This document shows positions 46,362 to 55,641 of a DNA stretch of 64,000 nt, piece by piece. Under the pieces are notes generated by a model that did no database searches, had not been told where the DNA came from, and saw only the letters and a program-made list of their open reading frames with translations. The stretch spans positions 1 to 64,000 of the forward strand of contig AAVV01000012.1 of NCBI GenBank assembly GCA_000169115.1, written 5' to 3'. The position numbers and the translations under genes were made by a program. This DNA comes from a marine gamma proteobacterium HTCC2080. Its GTDB lineage: Bacteria > Pseudomonadota > Gammaproteobacteria > Pseudomonadales > Halieaceae. Position 1 is the stretch's first letter; each line of letters begins with the position of its first letter.

Positions 46362-48317
46362 CTAGATCTGAAGCATTTGCTTTGCCGCTCGGTCGCCTTC
46401 ATGGGCTGCACCCTCCCACATTTGATAACCCATCAACTCTGAGTGAGCAAATGCAATACGCCCGTGAGGTTTTCTAATCACATCGCTGGGAGGCGGATTT
46501 CCATCTTTTCCAAAGAAGAAGCCGGGTGGCGTGACCAAGTAGGCGTGTCCCTGCCGGTTAAGCGTAATGCCCGCAATATCACGATCTGCATCGAAACCAC
46601 CTGGACCAAACATTTTTGTGAACTGGCTGCGTATTTCATTCTCCACATCGGCATAGCTGAGTGAGAACAGCTGCATGCGGGCCGCAACAGTTTGTTCATG
46701 CAAAGGCAACCCCGGGGTGCAAAATGAATTGTAGAGCGTCAAAACCGTAGGTTTTTCTGGATCTAAGGGCATGGGCTCCTCACCATCGAGAACCATTTGC
46801 TTGCGCAGGCTAGTGAACCAGCCTCCCATGTTGTCGCCAAACCATCGCACCGACGCAACGCCCATGTTATCCATAAACTTCCAGTTACGAAGCGCCACGT
46901 TGACGGTCAACATGGGCGAGTGCTTAAACTCGTCCATGGCCGCTCGATACGCTTCGGGTAAGTCAGTCACCACCCGTTTATTGAGGTGCTGCTGACCCGC
47001 CATTACAACGCGATCGGCCGTCACCTGATGCATCTTCTCGTCGTTGAGGTAAGTAATCTGAACTTTCTCAGCCGATTCTGCAGGACCCTCATGATGAACA
47101 TTGACCACCAGAGAACTCAGTCTCATTTTCACTGCCTGCGCAGCTCCGTCCAGTGCCGCGAAGTTAACCGGGTTCGAAATAATCTCGGTCAAAGACTCCG
47201 CGTCGCCGAAGACGTTGGGAATAATGCGGTGTACAAGGTGGCGTAAAATACCGGTGTTTCCGCCAGGAAAGCTCGCTAAATACACATAGTCTGTCGGATC
47301 GCCAATACCAAATTGTCGGCCGTACTGATTCACGCCGGGCTGAATAAAATTAAACGCCTGATAGGCCGAAATTACATCAGTGCCCAAACCACATCCCATT
47401 GCTGCGGCAAATGGATTGAGATACTCGTCAATAAACTCATTGTCGATGCCCATCTCGTTTTTCATGAACTCTTTGTAGGTCATGGAATCGAGCCACTGAG
47501 CCCAGTCTTCACGCTCTTGAGGCTGGCGATAAAGCTCCATCCAAATCAAATCATTTTTTGTTTTGTCGTCTAGGGGCACATCCCTGAATCGATTCGACCA
47601 AGGGTTAACAGCCATGCCGGTTTCGTCGTGAAACCACCCTAAATCGGTTTCTTCCCAGGTGAGGTGCATGGGTGAATAAATATCTTTTGGTATTTTTAGA
47701 TCGCTGTTGCTGGCCTCCTGCCACTCGAGCTCGGTGGGAAGGTCCAACTCAGCCCAAAGATCTGAATACATCCCAATTTTCTTTGCACCATCGAGGGGCC
47801 AAACGGCTCCATTAGACCCCTGAGGACCCCACAATCGATAGCCATCAACTTCGAACTCGTTTTGTCTCGCCTCACCACCGAACATAGCGTGGTTTTCAAG
47901 TATCAATATGCGCGCCTCGGGTTTCGACTTTAAATAGGTATAAGCCGCGCTAATACCGGCAAATCCTGCGCCTACAATCACTAGATCAAAGTGCTCCCCA
48001 GTTGCTTCGGCATTTGCAAGCTGGGTATCAAAATCGCGATTTCGAAACGTATGAGCGGCATTTACGACATCGTGGGTATTGCCATTGGCTTTTGCATAAC
48101 TGCCAACGCCTCCGGGGCCGGTCCACGAGGCATCGAGTGTATTCAGAGGCGCGGCTATAGATTGCGGAAATTCGGGGGGTAAATTGGCCCCGCCTTTTGC
48201 AGTTGCCCATCGGGGTGCCAGTGCACTGAGCAGTGCAACACCACTACCAATCAATGTGCCACCAACAAAGTCGCGTCGGGAGATAGAAGACACTTTTTTA
48301 TCAAACTTTTTTTTCAT
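46362..48317 (-). CDS. Tat-exported FAD-dependent oxidoreductase
   Basis: 651 residues. The N-terminus SSISRRDFVGG plus a hydrophobic run ending WATA is a twin-arginine signal, so it is exported folded. The FAD motif FDLVIVGAGFAGISAAY with ILILENH follows at about 105-145. Near the C-terminus, GRIAFAHSELMGYQMWEGAAHEGDRAA resembles the amine-oxidase-type FAD end. It probably oxidises a substrate taken up by the neighbouring TonB receptor. The substrate is unknown. It lies 17 bases after the NTF2-like gene in the operon. Confidence 0.85.
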   Translation of the reverse strand: MKKKFDKKVSSISRRDFVGGTLIGSGVALLSALAPRWATAKGGANLPPEFPQSIAAPLNTLDASWTGPGGVGSYAKANGNTHDVVNAAHTFRNRDFDTQLANAEATGEHFDLVIVGAGFAGISAAYTYLKSKPEARILILENHAMFGGEARQNEFEVDGYRLWGPQGSNGAVWPLDGAKKIGMYSDLWAELDLPTELEWQEASNSDLKIPKDIYSPMHLTWEETDLGWFHDETGMAVNPWSNRFRDVPLDDKTKNDLIWMELYRQPQEREDWAQWLDSMTYKEFMKNEMGIDNEFIDEYLNPFAAAMGCGLGTDVISAYQAFNFIQPGVNQYGRQFGIGDPTDYVYLASFPGGNTGILRHLVHRIIPNVFGDAESLTEIISNPVNFAALDGAAQAVKMRLSSLVVNVHHEGPAESAEKVQITYLNDEKMHQVTADRVVMAGQQHLNKRVVTDLPEAYRAAMDEFKHSPMLTVNVALRNWKFMDNMGVASVRWFGDNMGGWFTSLRKQMVLDGEEPMPLDPEKPTVLTLYNSFCTPGLPLHEQTVAARMQLFSLSYADVENEIRSQFTKMFGPGGFDADRDIAGITLNRQGHAYLVTPPGFFFGKDGNPPPSDVIRKPHGRIAFAHSELMGYQMWEGAAHEGDRAAKQMLQI

Positions 48318-48334
48318 TACCTACCCCTTTGTTT

Positions 48335-48847
48335 TTACTTACTGGGTATATCGAAGGCGCCTGGCACGTACATTTCACCGTGTGACCACCACTCACCCTC
48401 CATGTTTTCCCATAAAAATAGCATTTTAAAGCTAAATGGATCCATCGCCGCTTCCGGGGGAAAACTTACGTGAAAGTTGACCCAGTCCCAGCCCGCATTG
48501 CCATTTACAAAGGATTGGTAGGATTCGATGGCCACTAACGAACCAATAACCTGCTCATAGACGGGGCGAATGCCCGCTCTTCCAAGGTGCACAGCCCCCT
48601 CACTATCGACGGAGATAACACGCTCAGAATAAAAATTGTTAATGATGGGCTCGATATCGTTCGCTCTAAACGCGGCTTCCTTCATGTCGTACTTGGCACG
48701 TGTGGCCAACTTGAACGCTTCGAGCGCGTCTGAATCGGCCGATACGTCCTCCATGCTACTGGCTAGTTCTGCGTTGGTACCCACCGATATAAACAGCAGC
48801 GCGGCGCATGTAATTAAAAAGCCTTTTCTTACCTTTTTCGTCGGCAT
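48335..48847 (-). CDS. Exported NTF2-like (SnoaL-type) protein
   Basis: About 170 residues. A signal peptide (KGFLITCAALLFISVGTNA) precedes an NTF2-like fold: KEAAFRANDIEPIINNFYSERVISVDSEG, then HLGRAGIRPVYEQVIG and DWVNFHVSF. The family includes isomerases, cyclases and non-catalytic binders. Its place between the TonB receptor and FAD oxidoreductase suggests a periplasmic step. GGAG precedes the ATG at 48847; an alternative start lies 24 bases upstream. Confidence 0.75.
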   Translation of the reverse strand: MPTKKVRKGFLITCAALLFISVGTNAELASSMEDVSADSDALEAFKLATRAKYDMKEAAFRANDIEPIINNFYSERVISVDSEGAVHLGRAGIRPVYEQVIGSLVAIESYQSFVNGNAGWDWVNFHVSFPPEAAMDPFSFKMLFLWENMEGEWWSHGEMYVPGAFDIPSK

Positions 48848-48937
48848 AGCTTGCTCCGTTACTTTTAACAATTAGTTAGCACCAGACTTGCTCTGCGTTC
48901 GCAGCATTAATAACGGACAGCAAGTCTGGCTTTGCGT

Positions 48938-51142
48938 TTAAAAGTTTAATTGCGCGGTCACGCCATACTGTCTGGGTGGCGCATAAACCTGCTCAATGAA
49001 CCCTGCATATGCGATGTCTAGGTTGTAGAGCAAGTAGTCCTCGTCTCCGGCATTTTTGACCCAAGCCGTTAACGAAAAGGTATCCGTGCTGTAACCGACG
49101 CTGAGGTTAGCAACGCTATAAGCCTCTTGCAGTGAAACCTCAGCATTTGAGCCTTCAAAATATTGGTCATCGTTGTGAACGCCATCAAGCTGAAACGCAA
49201 CGTTGCCACCCATGAGATCTACGTTGTATCTCACTAGATAATTGAAACTCATTGCCGGTGCCTGAGGCAGTTCTGTGTCGTAAGCCCCAGTTCCTGGGGA
49301 AACACCCGGTATAAAATCCACCTCGGATTCGAGCAGCGATAAACCCAAACTGATATCCCAATTGCTATTGGGTAGGATAACTAGCTCGACTTCACCACCG
49401 TAAACCGTGGCATCTTGGTTGGTGATCTGGGGTGTGGCCCCAGTTAGCGAAAACGCCTGGTAGTCTTCGTAGTCATAGTAAAAAGCACCCGCGTTAAATC
49501 GCATTGCGCCATCCATAAATACGCCTTTATAACCCGTCTCATAAGACCAGATGACTTCCTCTTTGTGCTGAAAATCGTCGAGGCTTACGCTGGAACTAGG
49601 TGACCAATTTCCACCTTTAATTCCACGATTAACCGAGGCATAAAGTAAAGCTGATTCGAGGGCATAATTGAGCTGGAAGCGACCCGCCCAGTCTCCGTAA
49701 TCTACTTCATCCACATTTGCATAATTCGGGTTTGCTGCTATCTGATCTGCCAGATCGAAGAGAATAGTTCCATCCGGCAGAGGGGCTTCACTAAAGTTCT
49801 CTGCCGTATTCCTGTATCTAATTGTTTTATCGTCTTGGGACCATCGCAAACCCGCAATAGCCGTAACACGCTCGGACAGTGCAAGCTCTACTTCGCCAAA
49901 AATCGACCAGTTCTCAGAGTCTATTGCGGCGGCCTGATGTACCTCTCCAGTCGAGTCACCCACGATCGCCGGACCAGCCACTACGGCTATGCCACTATAA
50001 TCAATGTCTAGAAAATAAGCCCCCGCCTGCCACTTCAATCTCTCATTTTCCGCGGACAAACGAATTTCATGAGTGATGGTTTCGTATTCTGCCTGTGTTG
50101 AGAAGGGGAAATAGACTAGCCCGCCACCCGCATCTTCAATGTAATATTTATACATGTCGTTCCATGCGCCGATGTAGTCCAGCGATAGTCCATTGTCAAA
50201 AGCGTGGGAAAGCTTCGCCGATAATGTAGTGCTATCACGATCCATCCCTGGGTAATTAGCGTCAGAGGCGTGTCGGTGCACGTCTCCCGTAATTGGTGCT
50301 CCTGCATTTTGACCAAAGGAAGTCTCAGGGTTTTGATCAGCAAAACGCACCACATACTGACCAGTAGGTACACGATCATCCTCAAGGTAGGTTGCGCCCA
50401 AAGTTAGAAGGGTGTTGCTAGTGACATCGACTTGCAGATTACCGCGAAGGCTGTAACCGTCGGCGCCTCCTGCATTTCTTCCCGACGCTTCAATGTCAGG
50501 GCCTGCCCAAAAACCGGGTTTGATATAACCATCGTGCGTCTCATACATTCCTGCAACACGCAGGCGAACTCTTTCGGAGCCACCGCCCACAGCACCTTCA
50601 ATAGCCTGGTTACCAAATTCTCCAACGCTGGCGCGGATATAACCGTTCAAATCGGTCTCGTCAGCCTGATTCGTTCGATAATGAACCAAACCGCCTGTTG
50701 CATTGCGCCCGTAAAGCGTTCCCTGAGGCCCTCTTAGAACCTCGACACTATTCATATCGAACATCTGTGCATTGACCGCATTCATATTAGAGGTATAGAC
50801 ATCATCAACATACACAGCGATTGGTGGTTCCAAATTGTCCTGAAAGTTATTCTGTGAGATGCCGCGAAGATTAAAGATGGTGAAGCCAGGCATGTAGGTT
50901 GAGACCTGCAGTCCCGGTATCTGCTGCGTAACTTGAATAGTATTGTTCAAGTTGAGGGCTTGTAATTGATCCCCACTCAGTGCCGATACGGACAATCCAA
51001 CATCCTGAAGGTTTTCCTCACGTTTTTGAGCCGTGACAAGGACTTCCTCCAATACATTGGCGTATCCGTAATTTGCGCCAAGCCCAATAGTAATGGCAGA
51101 CAATGTTCCCACATAAATTCTGAGATCTTTTTTTATTTTCAT
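48938..51142 (-). CDS. TonB-dependent receptor (copy 2)
   Basis: About 734 residues. It has a signal sequence, LEEVLVTAQKREENLQDVGLSVSAL (TonB box and plug start), FNLRGISQNNF, VEVLRGPQGTLYGRNATGG, and a barrel ending QYGVTAQLNF. It is paralogous to the receptor at 41178 and, like it, probably imports a large hydrophobic substrate. It begins the operon NTF2-like - FAD oxidoreductase - AhpD-like. The ATG at 51142 is chosen over the in-frame TTG at 51160, as AGGGAG precedes it. Confidence 0.95.
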   Translation of the reverse strand: MKIKKDLRIYVGTLSAITIGLGANYGYANVLEEVLVTAQKREENLQDVGLSVSALSGDQLQALNLNNTIQVTQQIPGLQVSTYMPGFTIFNLRGISQNNFQDNLEPPIAVYVDDVYTSNMNAVNAQMFDMNSVEVLRGPQGTLYGRNATGGLVHYRTNQADETDLNGYIRASVGEFGNQAIEGAVGGGSERVRLRVAGMYETHDGYIKPGFWAGPDIEASGRNAGGADGYSLRGNLQVDVTSNTLLTLGATYLEDDRVPTGQYVVRFADQNPETSFGQNAGAPITGDVHRHASDANYPGMDRDSTTLSAKLSHAFDNGLSLDYIGAWNDMYKYYIEDAGGGLVYFPFSTQAEYETITHEIRLSAENERLKWQAGAYFLDIDYSGIAVVAGPAIVGDSTGEVHQAAAIDSENWSIFGEVELALSERVTAIAGLRWSQDDKTIRYRNTAENFSEAPLPDGTILFDLADQIAANPNYANVDEVDYGDWAGRFQLNYALESALLYASVNRGIKGGNWSPSSSVSLDDFQHKEEVIWSYETGYKGVFMDGAMRFNAGAFYYDYEDYQAFSLTGATPQITNQDATVYGGEVELVILPNSNWDISLGLSLLESEVDFIPGVSPGTGAYDTELPQAPAMSFNYLVRYNVDLMGGNVAFQLDGVHNDDQYFEGSNAEVSLQEAYSVANLSVGYSTDTFSLTAWVKNAGDEDYLLYNLDIAYAGFIEQVYAPPRQYGVTAQLNF

Positions 51143-51170
51143 CTTCCATTTCTCCCTCAATTTTATTTTT

Positions 51171-51192
51171 GGTACCGCCAGCGTGGTACCGC
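51171..51192. repeat. Direct repeat GGTACCGC, two copies
   Basis: Copies at 51171-51178 and 51185-51192, 14 bases apart start to start, about 30-50 bases before the receptor ATG. The inner GGTACC is itself a palindrome. It may be an operator or chance. Confidence 0.3.
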
Positions 51193-51867
51193 TCTCGCAT
51201 CTAATCTCTATCCTCGTTCATCTTTAGCGATCCAGCGCCGCTAGGTCGTACATTACCTTCTTGATCCTTGGTCGATATTTTTATGGCTCACCTCTTCATG
51301 TGTGTTCTTTAGTCATTAACAGGCACTTTGACGGCGAAAAAATGTGCCCACCCTGCGCAGCGATTCAAACCAGCAGCAGGGGCAAATTTCACCGAACTGG
51401 GCCTATCACTGTTTAGACTTTTATTTTGTCATGTGACCAAAAATAGGCGAGATTTTTACGGATGTCAAATAAACCCAACCTACGCTTAAGGATTAGTACT
51501 ACGGCAAATGCGCCATGAACCCAAAAACCACGGCAATGCAGTACGGATAGTCAAAAGAGGAATACTGGCGTTATCAATGATTTAGAGGCCAACGGTTTTC
51601 AGTCAGATCAACGGACTCACCGAGGCGTTACCCGCAGCTCTGATAGTAGATACCATCATGGACCTGGTAACGGTCTAAAACTGATGAGCACGAATCGTGT
51701 CGCAAAACAGCGCGCTCTTTAACCTTTGACTGAGCTCACTTGCTAAAACACTTCACAAGATGAATGGTTGGTACAACGTCTTTTTCCCATCCTGTCAAAG
51801 CTCGTCAAACCCTTGGTCTGTATAGCCACCAAAATAGGGCCCCATATCGCCTCTCGTTTATGCCGCA

Positions 51868-51898
51868 CAAAAAACCCGCCTGAAGGCGGGTTTTTTTG
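51868..51898. terminator. Rho-independent terminator, bidirectional
   Basis: Stem CCCGCC/GGCGGG with a TGAA loop, flanked by an A-run before and a T-run after, so it can end transcription from both sides. It lies about 50 bases downstream of the minus-strand lipoprotein stop and is most likely its terminator. Confidence 0.85.
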
Positions 51899-51947
51899 TG
51901 CTAACAAGGCTGTTTGTATTCACAAATACAACCAAGCAAAGAGTAAC

Positions 51948-52730
51948 CTAACGGCTGATAGTCCAACCCGCCTGCTCTAGGGCAAAGCGATCTTCACTCA
52001 GACTGGCCACACGAGTCACCAGCCCAGCCTCATTAAAGACGAAACGTGTCACAACGTGAGTATCCACCGGCAGACCGCTGTTTTCATCGGTATCCCAGTT
52101 TTGAGTCCATACGTAGACCACATTGTCATTGCCCACGGCCTCATGAAGCTCCCACTTATCGGGCGCCCAATTTTCGCTATCGCCTGTGGCCATCCACTCT
52201 AGGCTTTGCGCCTTCGAGATAGGCGTAGAAATAACGCCACGGGTGACCGCTATATCCATGGTCTCCTCGCCCCGAAGAATAACGGCTTCAACGACTTCTT
52301 CCGGCTTACCTCGAAAATCCAGCTTACCCATGTTGGCTTCATTTACTTCAACACCGCGGACAGAGACAAATTCGTCGCCGGCCTGCAATACTGCTGCCGC
52401 TGGACTTTCCGGAGTAACCGTGCCGACGATCATTCGTCCTTCACCGTCAGAGGGGTCCCAAGTGAAGCCAAACCCTACGTAACGCCCTCTAATCAGATTA
52501 CCGTCATCGGCCATGAGTGATTCAACGGCAGCCAGCCCTTCAGCCTGTCCAGTATTCATCGCTGTGACCCACTGTTTCGCAGTTTCGAGGTTTGTATTCA
52601 CCGCCGGAGCGGCCATCTCAGCAACAGGCGCATCATTGGCGCCGCAAGCAGCCAGCGAAAGAAGCGTCATTGCGCCAAATGCTTTTACGCTGCGGTACAT
52701 TGTTGTACTCATTGTTATGTGTTTTTTCAT
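51948..52730 (-). CDS. Lipoprotein with NTF2-like fold and inserted PDZ-like domain
   Basis: About 260 residues. The signal ends LLSLAAC, a good lipobox. Residues after it (ETAKQWVTAMNTG to LMADDG) look like the first half of an NTF2-like domain. Then a PDZ-like stretch follows: GTVTPESPAAAV, AGDEFVSVRGVEV, EEVVEAVILRGEETMDIAV. The final VVYVWTQNWDTDENSG to FNEAGLVTRVASLSEDRF looks like the second NTF2 half. If correct, a PDZ domain is inserted into an NTF2 fold. Function unknown. Start ATG 52730 has GGGGA before it. Confidence 0.7.
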   Translation of the reverse strand: MKKHITMSTTMYRSVKAFGAMTLLSLAACGANDAPVAEMAAPAVNTNLETAKQWVTAMNTGQAEGLAAVESLMADDGNLIRGRYVGFGFTWDPSDGEGRMIVGTVTPESPAAAVLQAGDEFVSVRGVEVNEANMGKLDFRGKPEEVVEAVILRGEETMDIAVTRGVISTPISKAQSLEWMATGDSENWAPDKWELHEAVGNDNVVYVWTQNWDTDENSGLPVDTHVVTRFVFNEAGLVTRVASLSEDRFALEQAGWTISR

Positions 52731-52989
52731 AAAAATCCCCGGAGAAAAATGAATGGCCCTATCGATTAAAACCCCATGGAGCCACAACGAACCTACGTGA
52801 TCGATGATAGGGATTCAACCGCCCATTTTTTTACCTGATTGAACAACAAAATACGATAGTCTTAGAGATCGGGCGTCTAGGCAACTGCCCACGAAGCTGC
52901 TTATGTGTTGGCCGATGCGATCAACGTCCCATCAGTCATAGATATAGGCATCACCCAGAGCACTCCGGCTAAATCGAGGCCTTTAAGTT

Positions 52990-53280
52990 GTGAATAAAGA
53001 CCAACCTAACAACCCGCTCCATGGCATAACCCTAGAGGCTATTGTAACGAGTCTCCAGGAGCAGTACGGATGGGACGGTTTAGCCGGGAAAATCAATGTG
53101 AATTGTTTTAAAAATGACCCCTCGGTGAAATCCTCATTGAAGTTTTTGCGAAAAACCCCTTGGGCCAGAAGTCAGGTCGAAGACCTCTACGTATCGAGCC
53201 GCACACCAACCTCACCATGGGATAAAGCTGCGGAACAGTTTAAGGCATCGAATAAATTGGAGAATTCAGAGGACAAGTGA
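52990..53280 (+). CDS. VF530 family (DUF2132) DNA-binding-like protein
   Basis: 96 residues. [45 protein letters not shown] are the family's conserved words. VF530 proteins are small helical proteins suspected to bind DNA. The start is GTG at 52990. Stop is followed by an overlapping 19-codon frame starting at 53280 whose meaning is unclear. Confidence 0.85.
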   Translation: MNKDQPNNPLHGITLEAIVTSLQEQYGWDGLAGKINVNCFKNDPSVKSSLKFLRKTPWARSQVEDLYVSSRTPTSPWDKAAEQFKASNKLENSEDK

Positions 53281-53461
53281 TGGCAAAGAAGTATCGGCAA
53301 GCTGCACTTTACTTGTCGTTGACTGGGGCATTTTTTTAAGGCCTATCCAATCATCATTTTATGCCCCGTGGAGGCGCAATATAGATCACGATTCCAAGGC
53401 TAATAGCGTCGACAAGCTCGAGCCGCTAAACTGGCTCAGTCATAAAAAGAAACCTTGTGAA

Positions 53462-55558
53462 ATGCAAAAAAGTCGAATCAAACGCCCCCATTACCTCCTA
53501 GCTCTGTCACTGATAAACGCCGTTTTACTCGCCATTTTTTCGCTATCGGTATTTGCTCAGGAACCTTCGCCAGTTTTTAAAGCCATGGATGTGTTCGAGC
53601 TCGAATGGGCGTCGGATCCACAAATCTCTCCAGATGGTCGGCAAGTCGTTTACCGTCGCATGGGCTTTGACATGATGAAAGATAAGCGCCGCGGTGATTT
53701 ATGGCTGGTGAATACTGATGGCGAAAACCACCGGAAGCTAACCAGCTTTGAGGGCAATGAGACAAGTCCACAATGGTCTCCCGATGGTCAGCGTATCGCC
53801 TATGTCCGAAGAGCGGGCAAAGAAGGCGCAGAAATATATGTGCACTGGCTGGTGAGTGGCCACAGCGCACGTATCACCCGTGTTGAGGGTTCGCCCAGCC
53901 ACTTGCGCTGGTCCCCCAGCGGCGCCCACATTGCCTTTGCCATGACCGCGAAAAGCCCACCACCTGTATTGGCCAAACGCCCCTCTGCCCCAGAAGGTGC
54001 AAAATGGGCTGATAAACCCAGAGTCACTGACCGGCTCTACCATGAGCGTGATGGTAGTGGCTATGTTGAACCTGGGTTCAGCCATGTATATGTAATTCCT
54101 GCCGACGGGGGTACACCACGGCAACTCAGTGATGGAAATTTCCATCACCGCAGTCCAGAGTGGCGCAGCGATGGTCAGGCACTCGTTGTAACGGGCAACC
54201 GCAGTGAAGATTGGCAGTATGACTTCCGCAACAGTGAGGTCTACACCATTGATTTAGGGTCGGGAAATATCCAATCCCTGACGTCAATCTCAGGCCCCGA
54301 TGACAGCCCCCTCCCCTCACCCGATGGACAATGGGTGGCATGGCTGGGCTTTACTGACAAACGTCAGGCCTACCAAGTTAGCCGCTTGCGAGTCGCCGAG
54401 CCCGACGGCAGCAATGTGAGGGAACTTCTCGTCAGTCTCGATCGCAGTGTCGATGCCATTCAATGGGCGGCAGATGCCGCCGGCATTTACTACCAATACG
54501 ATGACAGAGGCCGCACTAAAATTGGCTACGTCACCATCGACGATCGTAATAATTTGATCGCAGACAATTTAGGGGGAACCAGTATAGGACGGCCCTATGG
54601 CGGAGGTTCTTTTAGCGTATCCGCCAAAGGTGATGTTCCCTATACCTACACTCGACCAGAATTTCCTGCCGATGTGGCGATAGCGACCCCAAATGGTCCA
54701 CGGCAAATCACCCATCTCAATTCGGACATACTGGATCATAGGGCGTTGGGCCAAACTCAAGAGCTTTGGTGGCAGAGTCAGGTTGATGGTCGTGACATTC
54801 AGGGCTGGATAACGCTCCCTCCACATTTTGATCCTGCAAAAAAATATCCGCTGCTGGTCGAAAATCACGGCGGCCCGATCAGTAATTACGGCGAGCGATT
54901 TTCACCGGAGATACAGCTTTATGCTGCGGCTGGCTACGTGGTGTTTTTCCCTAATGCTAGAGGCAGCACGGGCTACGGGGAAGAGTTTGGCAATTTGCTT
55001 TACCACAACTACCCCGGGGAGGATTACAACGATGTGATGGATGGTGTGGATGCTGTCATCAACCAAGGTTTTGTCGACCCCAAGCAGCTCTATGTTACCG
55101 GTGGTAGCGCTGGAGGCATTATGACAGCTTGGATGATTGGCAAGAACGACCGCTTTCGCGCCGCCGCTGTGATCAAGCCAGTAATGAACTGGTACAGCAA
55201 AACCCTCAACGCCGATAACTGGTTTTATTACTTTGAGACTCGGATTCCCGGCACACCTTGGACCCACCCTAATGACTATTTGCGCTTCTCACCCATAAGC
55301 CTGGTTGGGAATGTCACCACCCCCACGCTGGTGATGGTGGGGCTTGATGATCTTCGTACACCGCCCTCTCAAGCGAAACAGCTTTACCACGCCCTAAAAT
55401 ACCGCAAGGTGCCCACGGTGCTGGTCGAGCTGCCCGGCGCGTCACATTTTATTGCCAGAAGGCCCAGCCAACTGATCGATAAAATTGGCCATATTCTCGC
55501 GTGGTTCGAACGCTATAAAGATATGGAGACCGTACCTGAGGAAACGTTGGCGCCGTAA
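53462..55558 (+). CDS. S9 family prolyl oligopeptidase-type peptidase
   Basis: 698 residues with a signal peptide (LLALSLINAVLLAIFSLSVFA). The N-terminal half is a beta-propeller of TolB-like repeats (SPDGRQVVY, SPDGQRIAYVRR). The C-terminal alpha/beta hydrolase has the catalytic serine in GGSAGG (VTGGSAGGIMTAW), the aspartate in VGLDDLRTPP, and the histidine in ASHFI. It cleaves peptides or acyl-amino acids in the periplasm. It converges with the dipeptidase gene. Confidence 0.9.
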   Translation: MQKSRIKRPHYLLALSLINAVLLAIFSLSVFAQEPSPVFKAMDVFELEWASDPQISPDGRQVVYRRMGFDMMKDKRRGDLWLVNTDGENHRKLTSFEGNETSPQWSPDGQRIAYVRRAGKEGAEIYVHWLVSGHSARITRVEGSPSHLRWSPSGAHIAFAMTAKSPPPVLAKRPSAPEGAKWADKPRVTDRLYHERDGSGYVEPGFSHVYVIPADGGTPRQLSDGNFHHRSPEWRSDGQALVVTGNRSEDWQYDFRNSEVYTIDLGSGNIQSLTSISGPDDSPLPSPDGQWVAWLGFTDKRQAYQVSRLRVAEPDGSNVRELLVSLDRSVDAIQWAADAAGIYYQYDDRGRTKIGYVTIDDRNNLIADNLGGTSIGRPYGGGSFSVSAKGDVPYTYTRPEFPADVAIATPNGPRQITHLNSDILDHRALGQTQELWWQSQVDGRDIQGWITLPPHFDPAKKYPLLVENHGGPISNYGERFSPEIQLYAAAGYVVFFPNARGSTGYGEEFGNLLYHNYPGEDYNDVMDGVDAVINQGFVDPKQLYVTGGSAGGIMTAWMIGKNDRFRAAAVIKPVMNWYSKTLNADNWFYYFETRIPGTPWTHPNDYLRFSPISLVGNVTTPTLVMVGLDDLRTPPSQAKQLYHALKYRKVPTVLVELPGASHFIARRPSQLIDKIGHILAWFERYKDMETVPEETLAP

Positions 55559-55641
55559 CACCAACCTGCACTGAGGCGTGGGCAGCATTAAAAGAGGAAC
55601 CGATCGTCAATGAACAGCCAATTTCTCTTGCAGCCACTGAG

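Larger units (their letters stand above)
51143..51947. other. Non-coding region with promoter of receptor 2
   Basis: About 0.8 kb between the TonB receptor and the minus-strand lipoprotein. It holds a direct repeat GGTACCGC (51171-51178 and 51185-51192) just upstream of the receptor and a strong terminator at 51868-51898. No gene was recognised. Confidence 0.45.

Noticed and set aside
53325-53367. GGGGCAT ... ATGCCCC inverted repeat
   Set aside because: 29-base loop and no T-tract after the second arm. May be chance.
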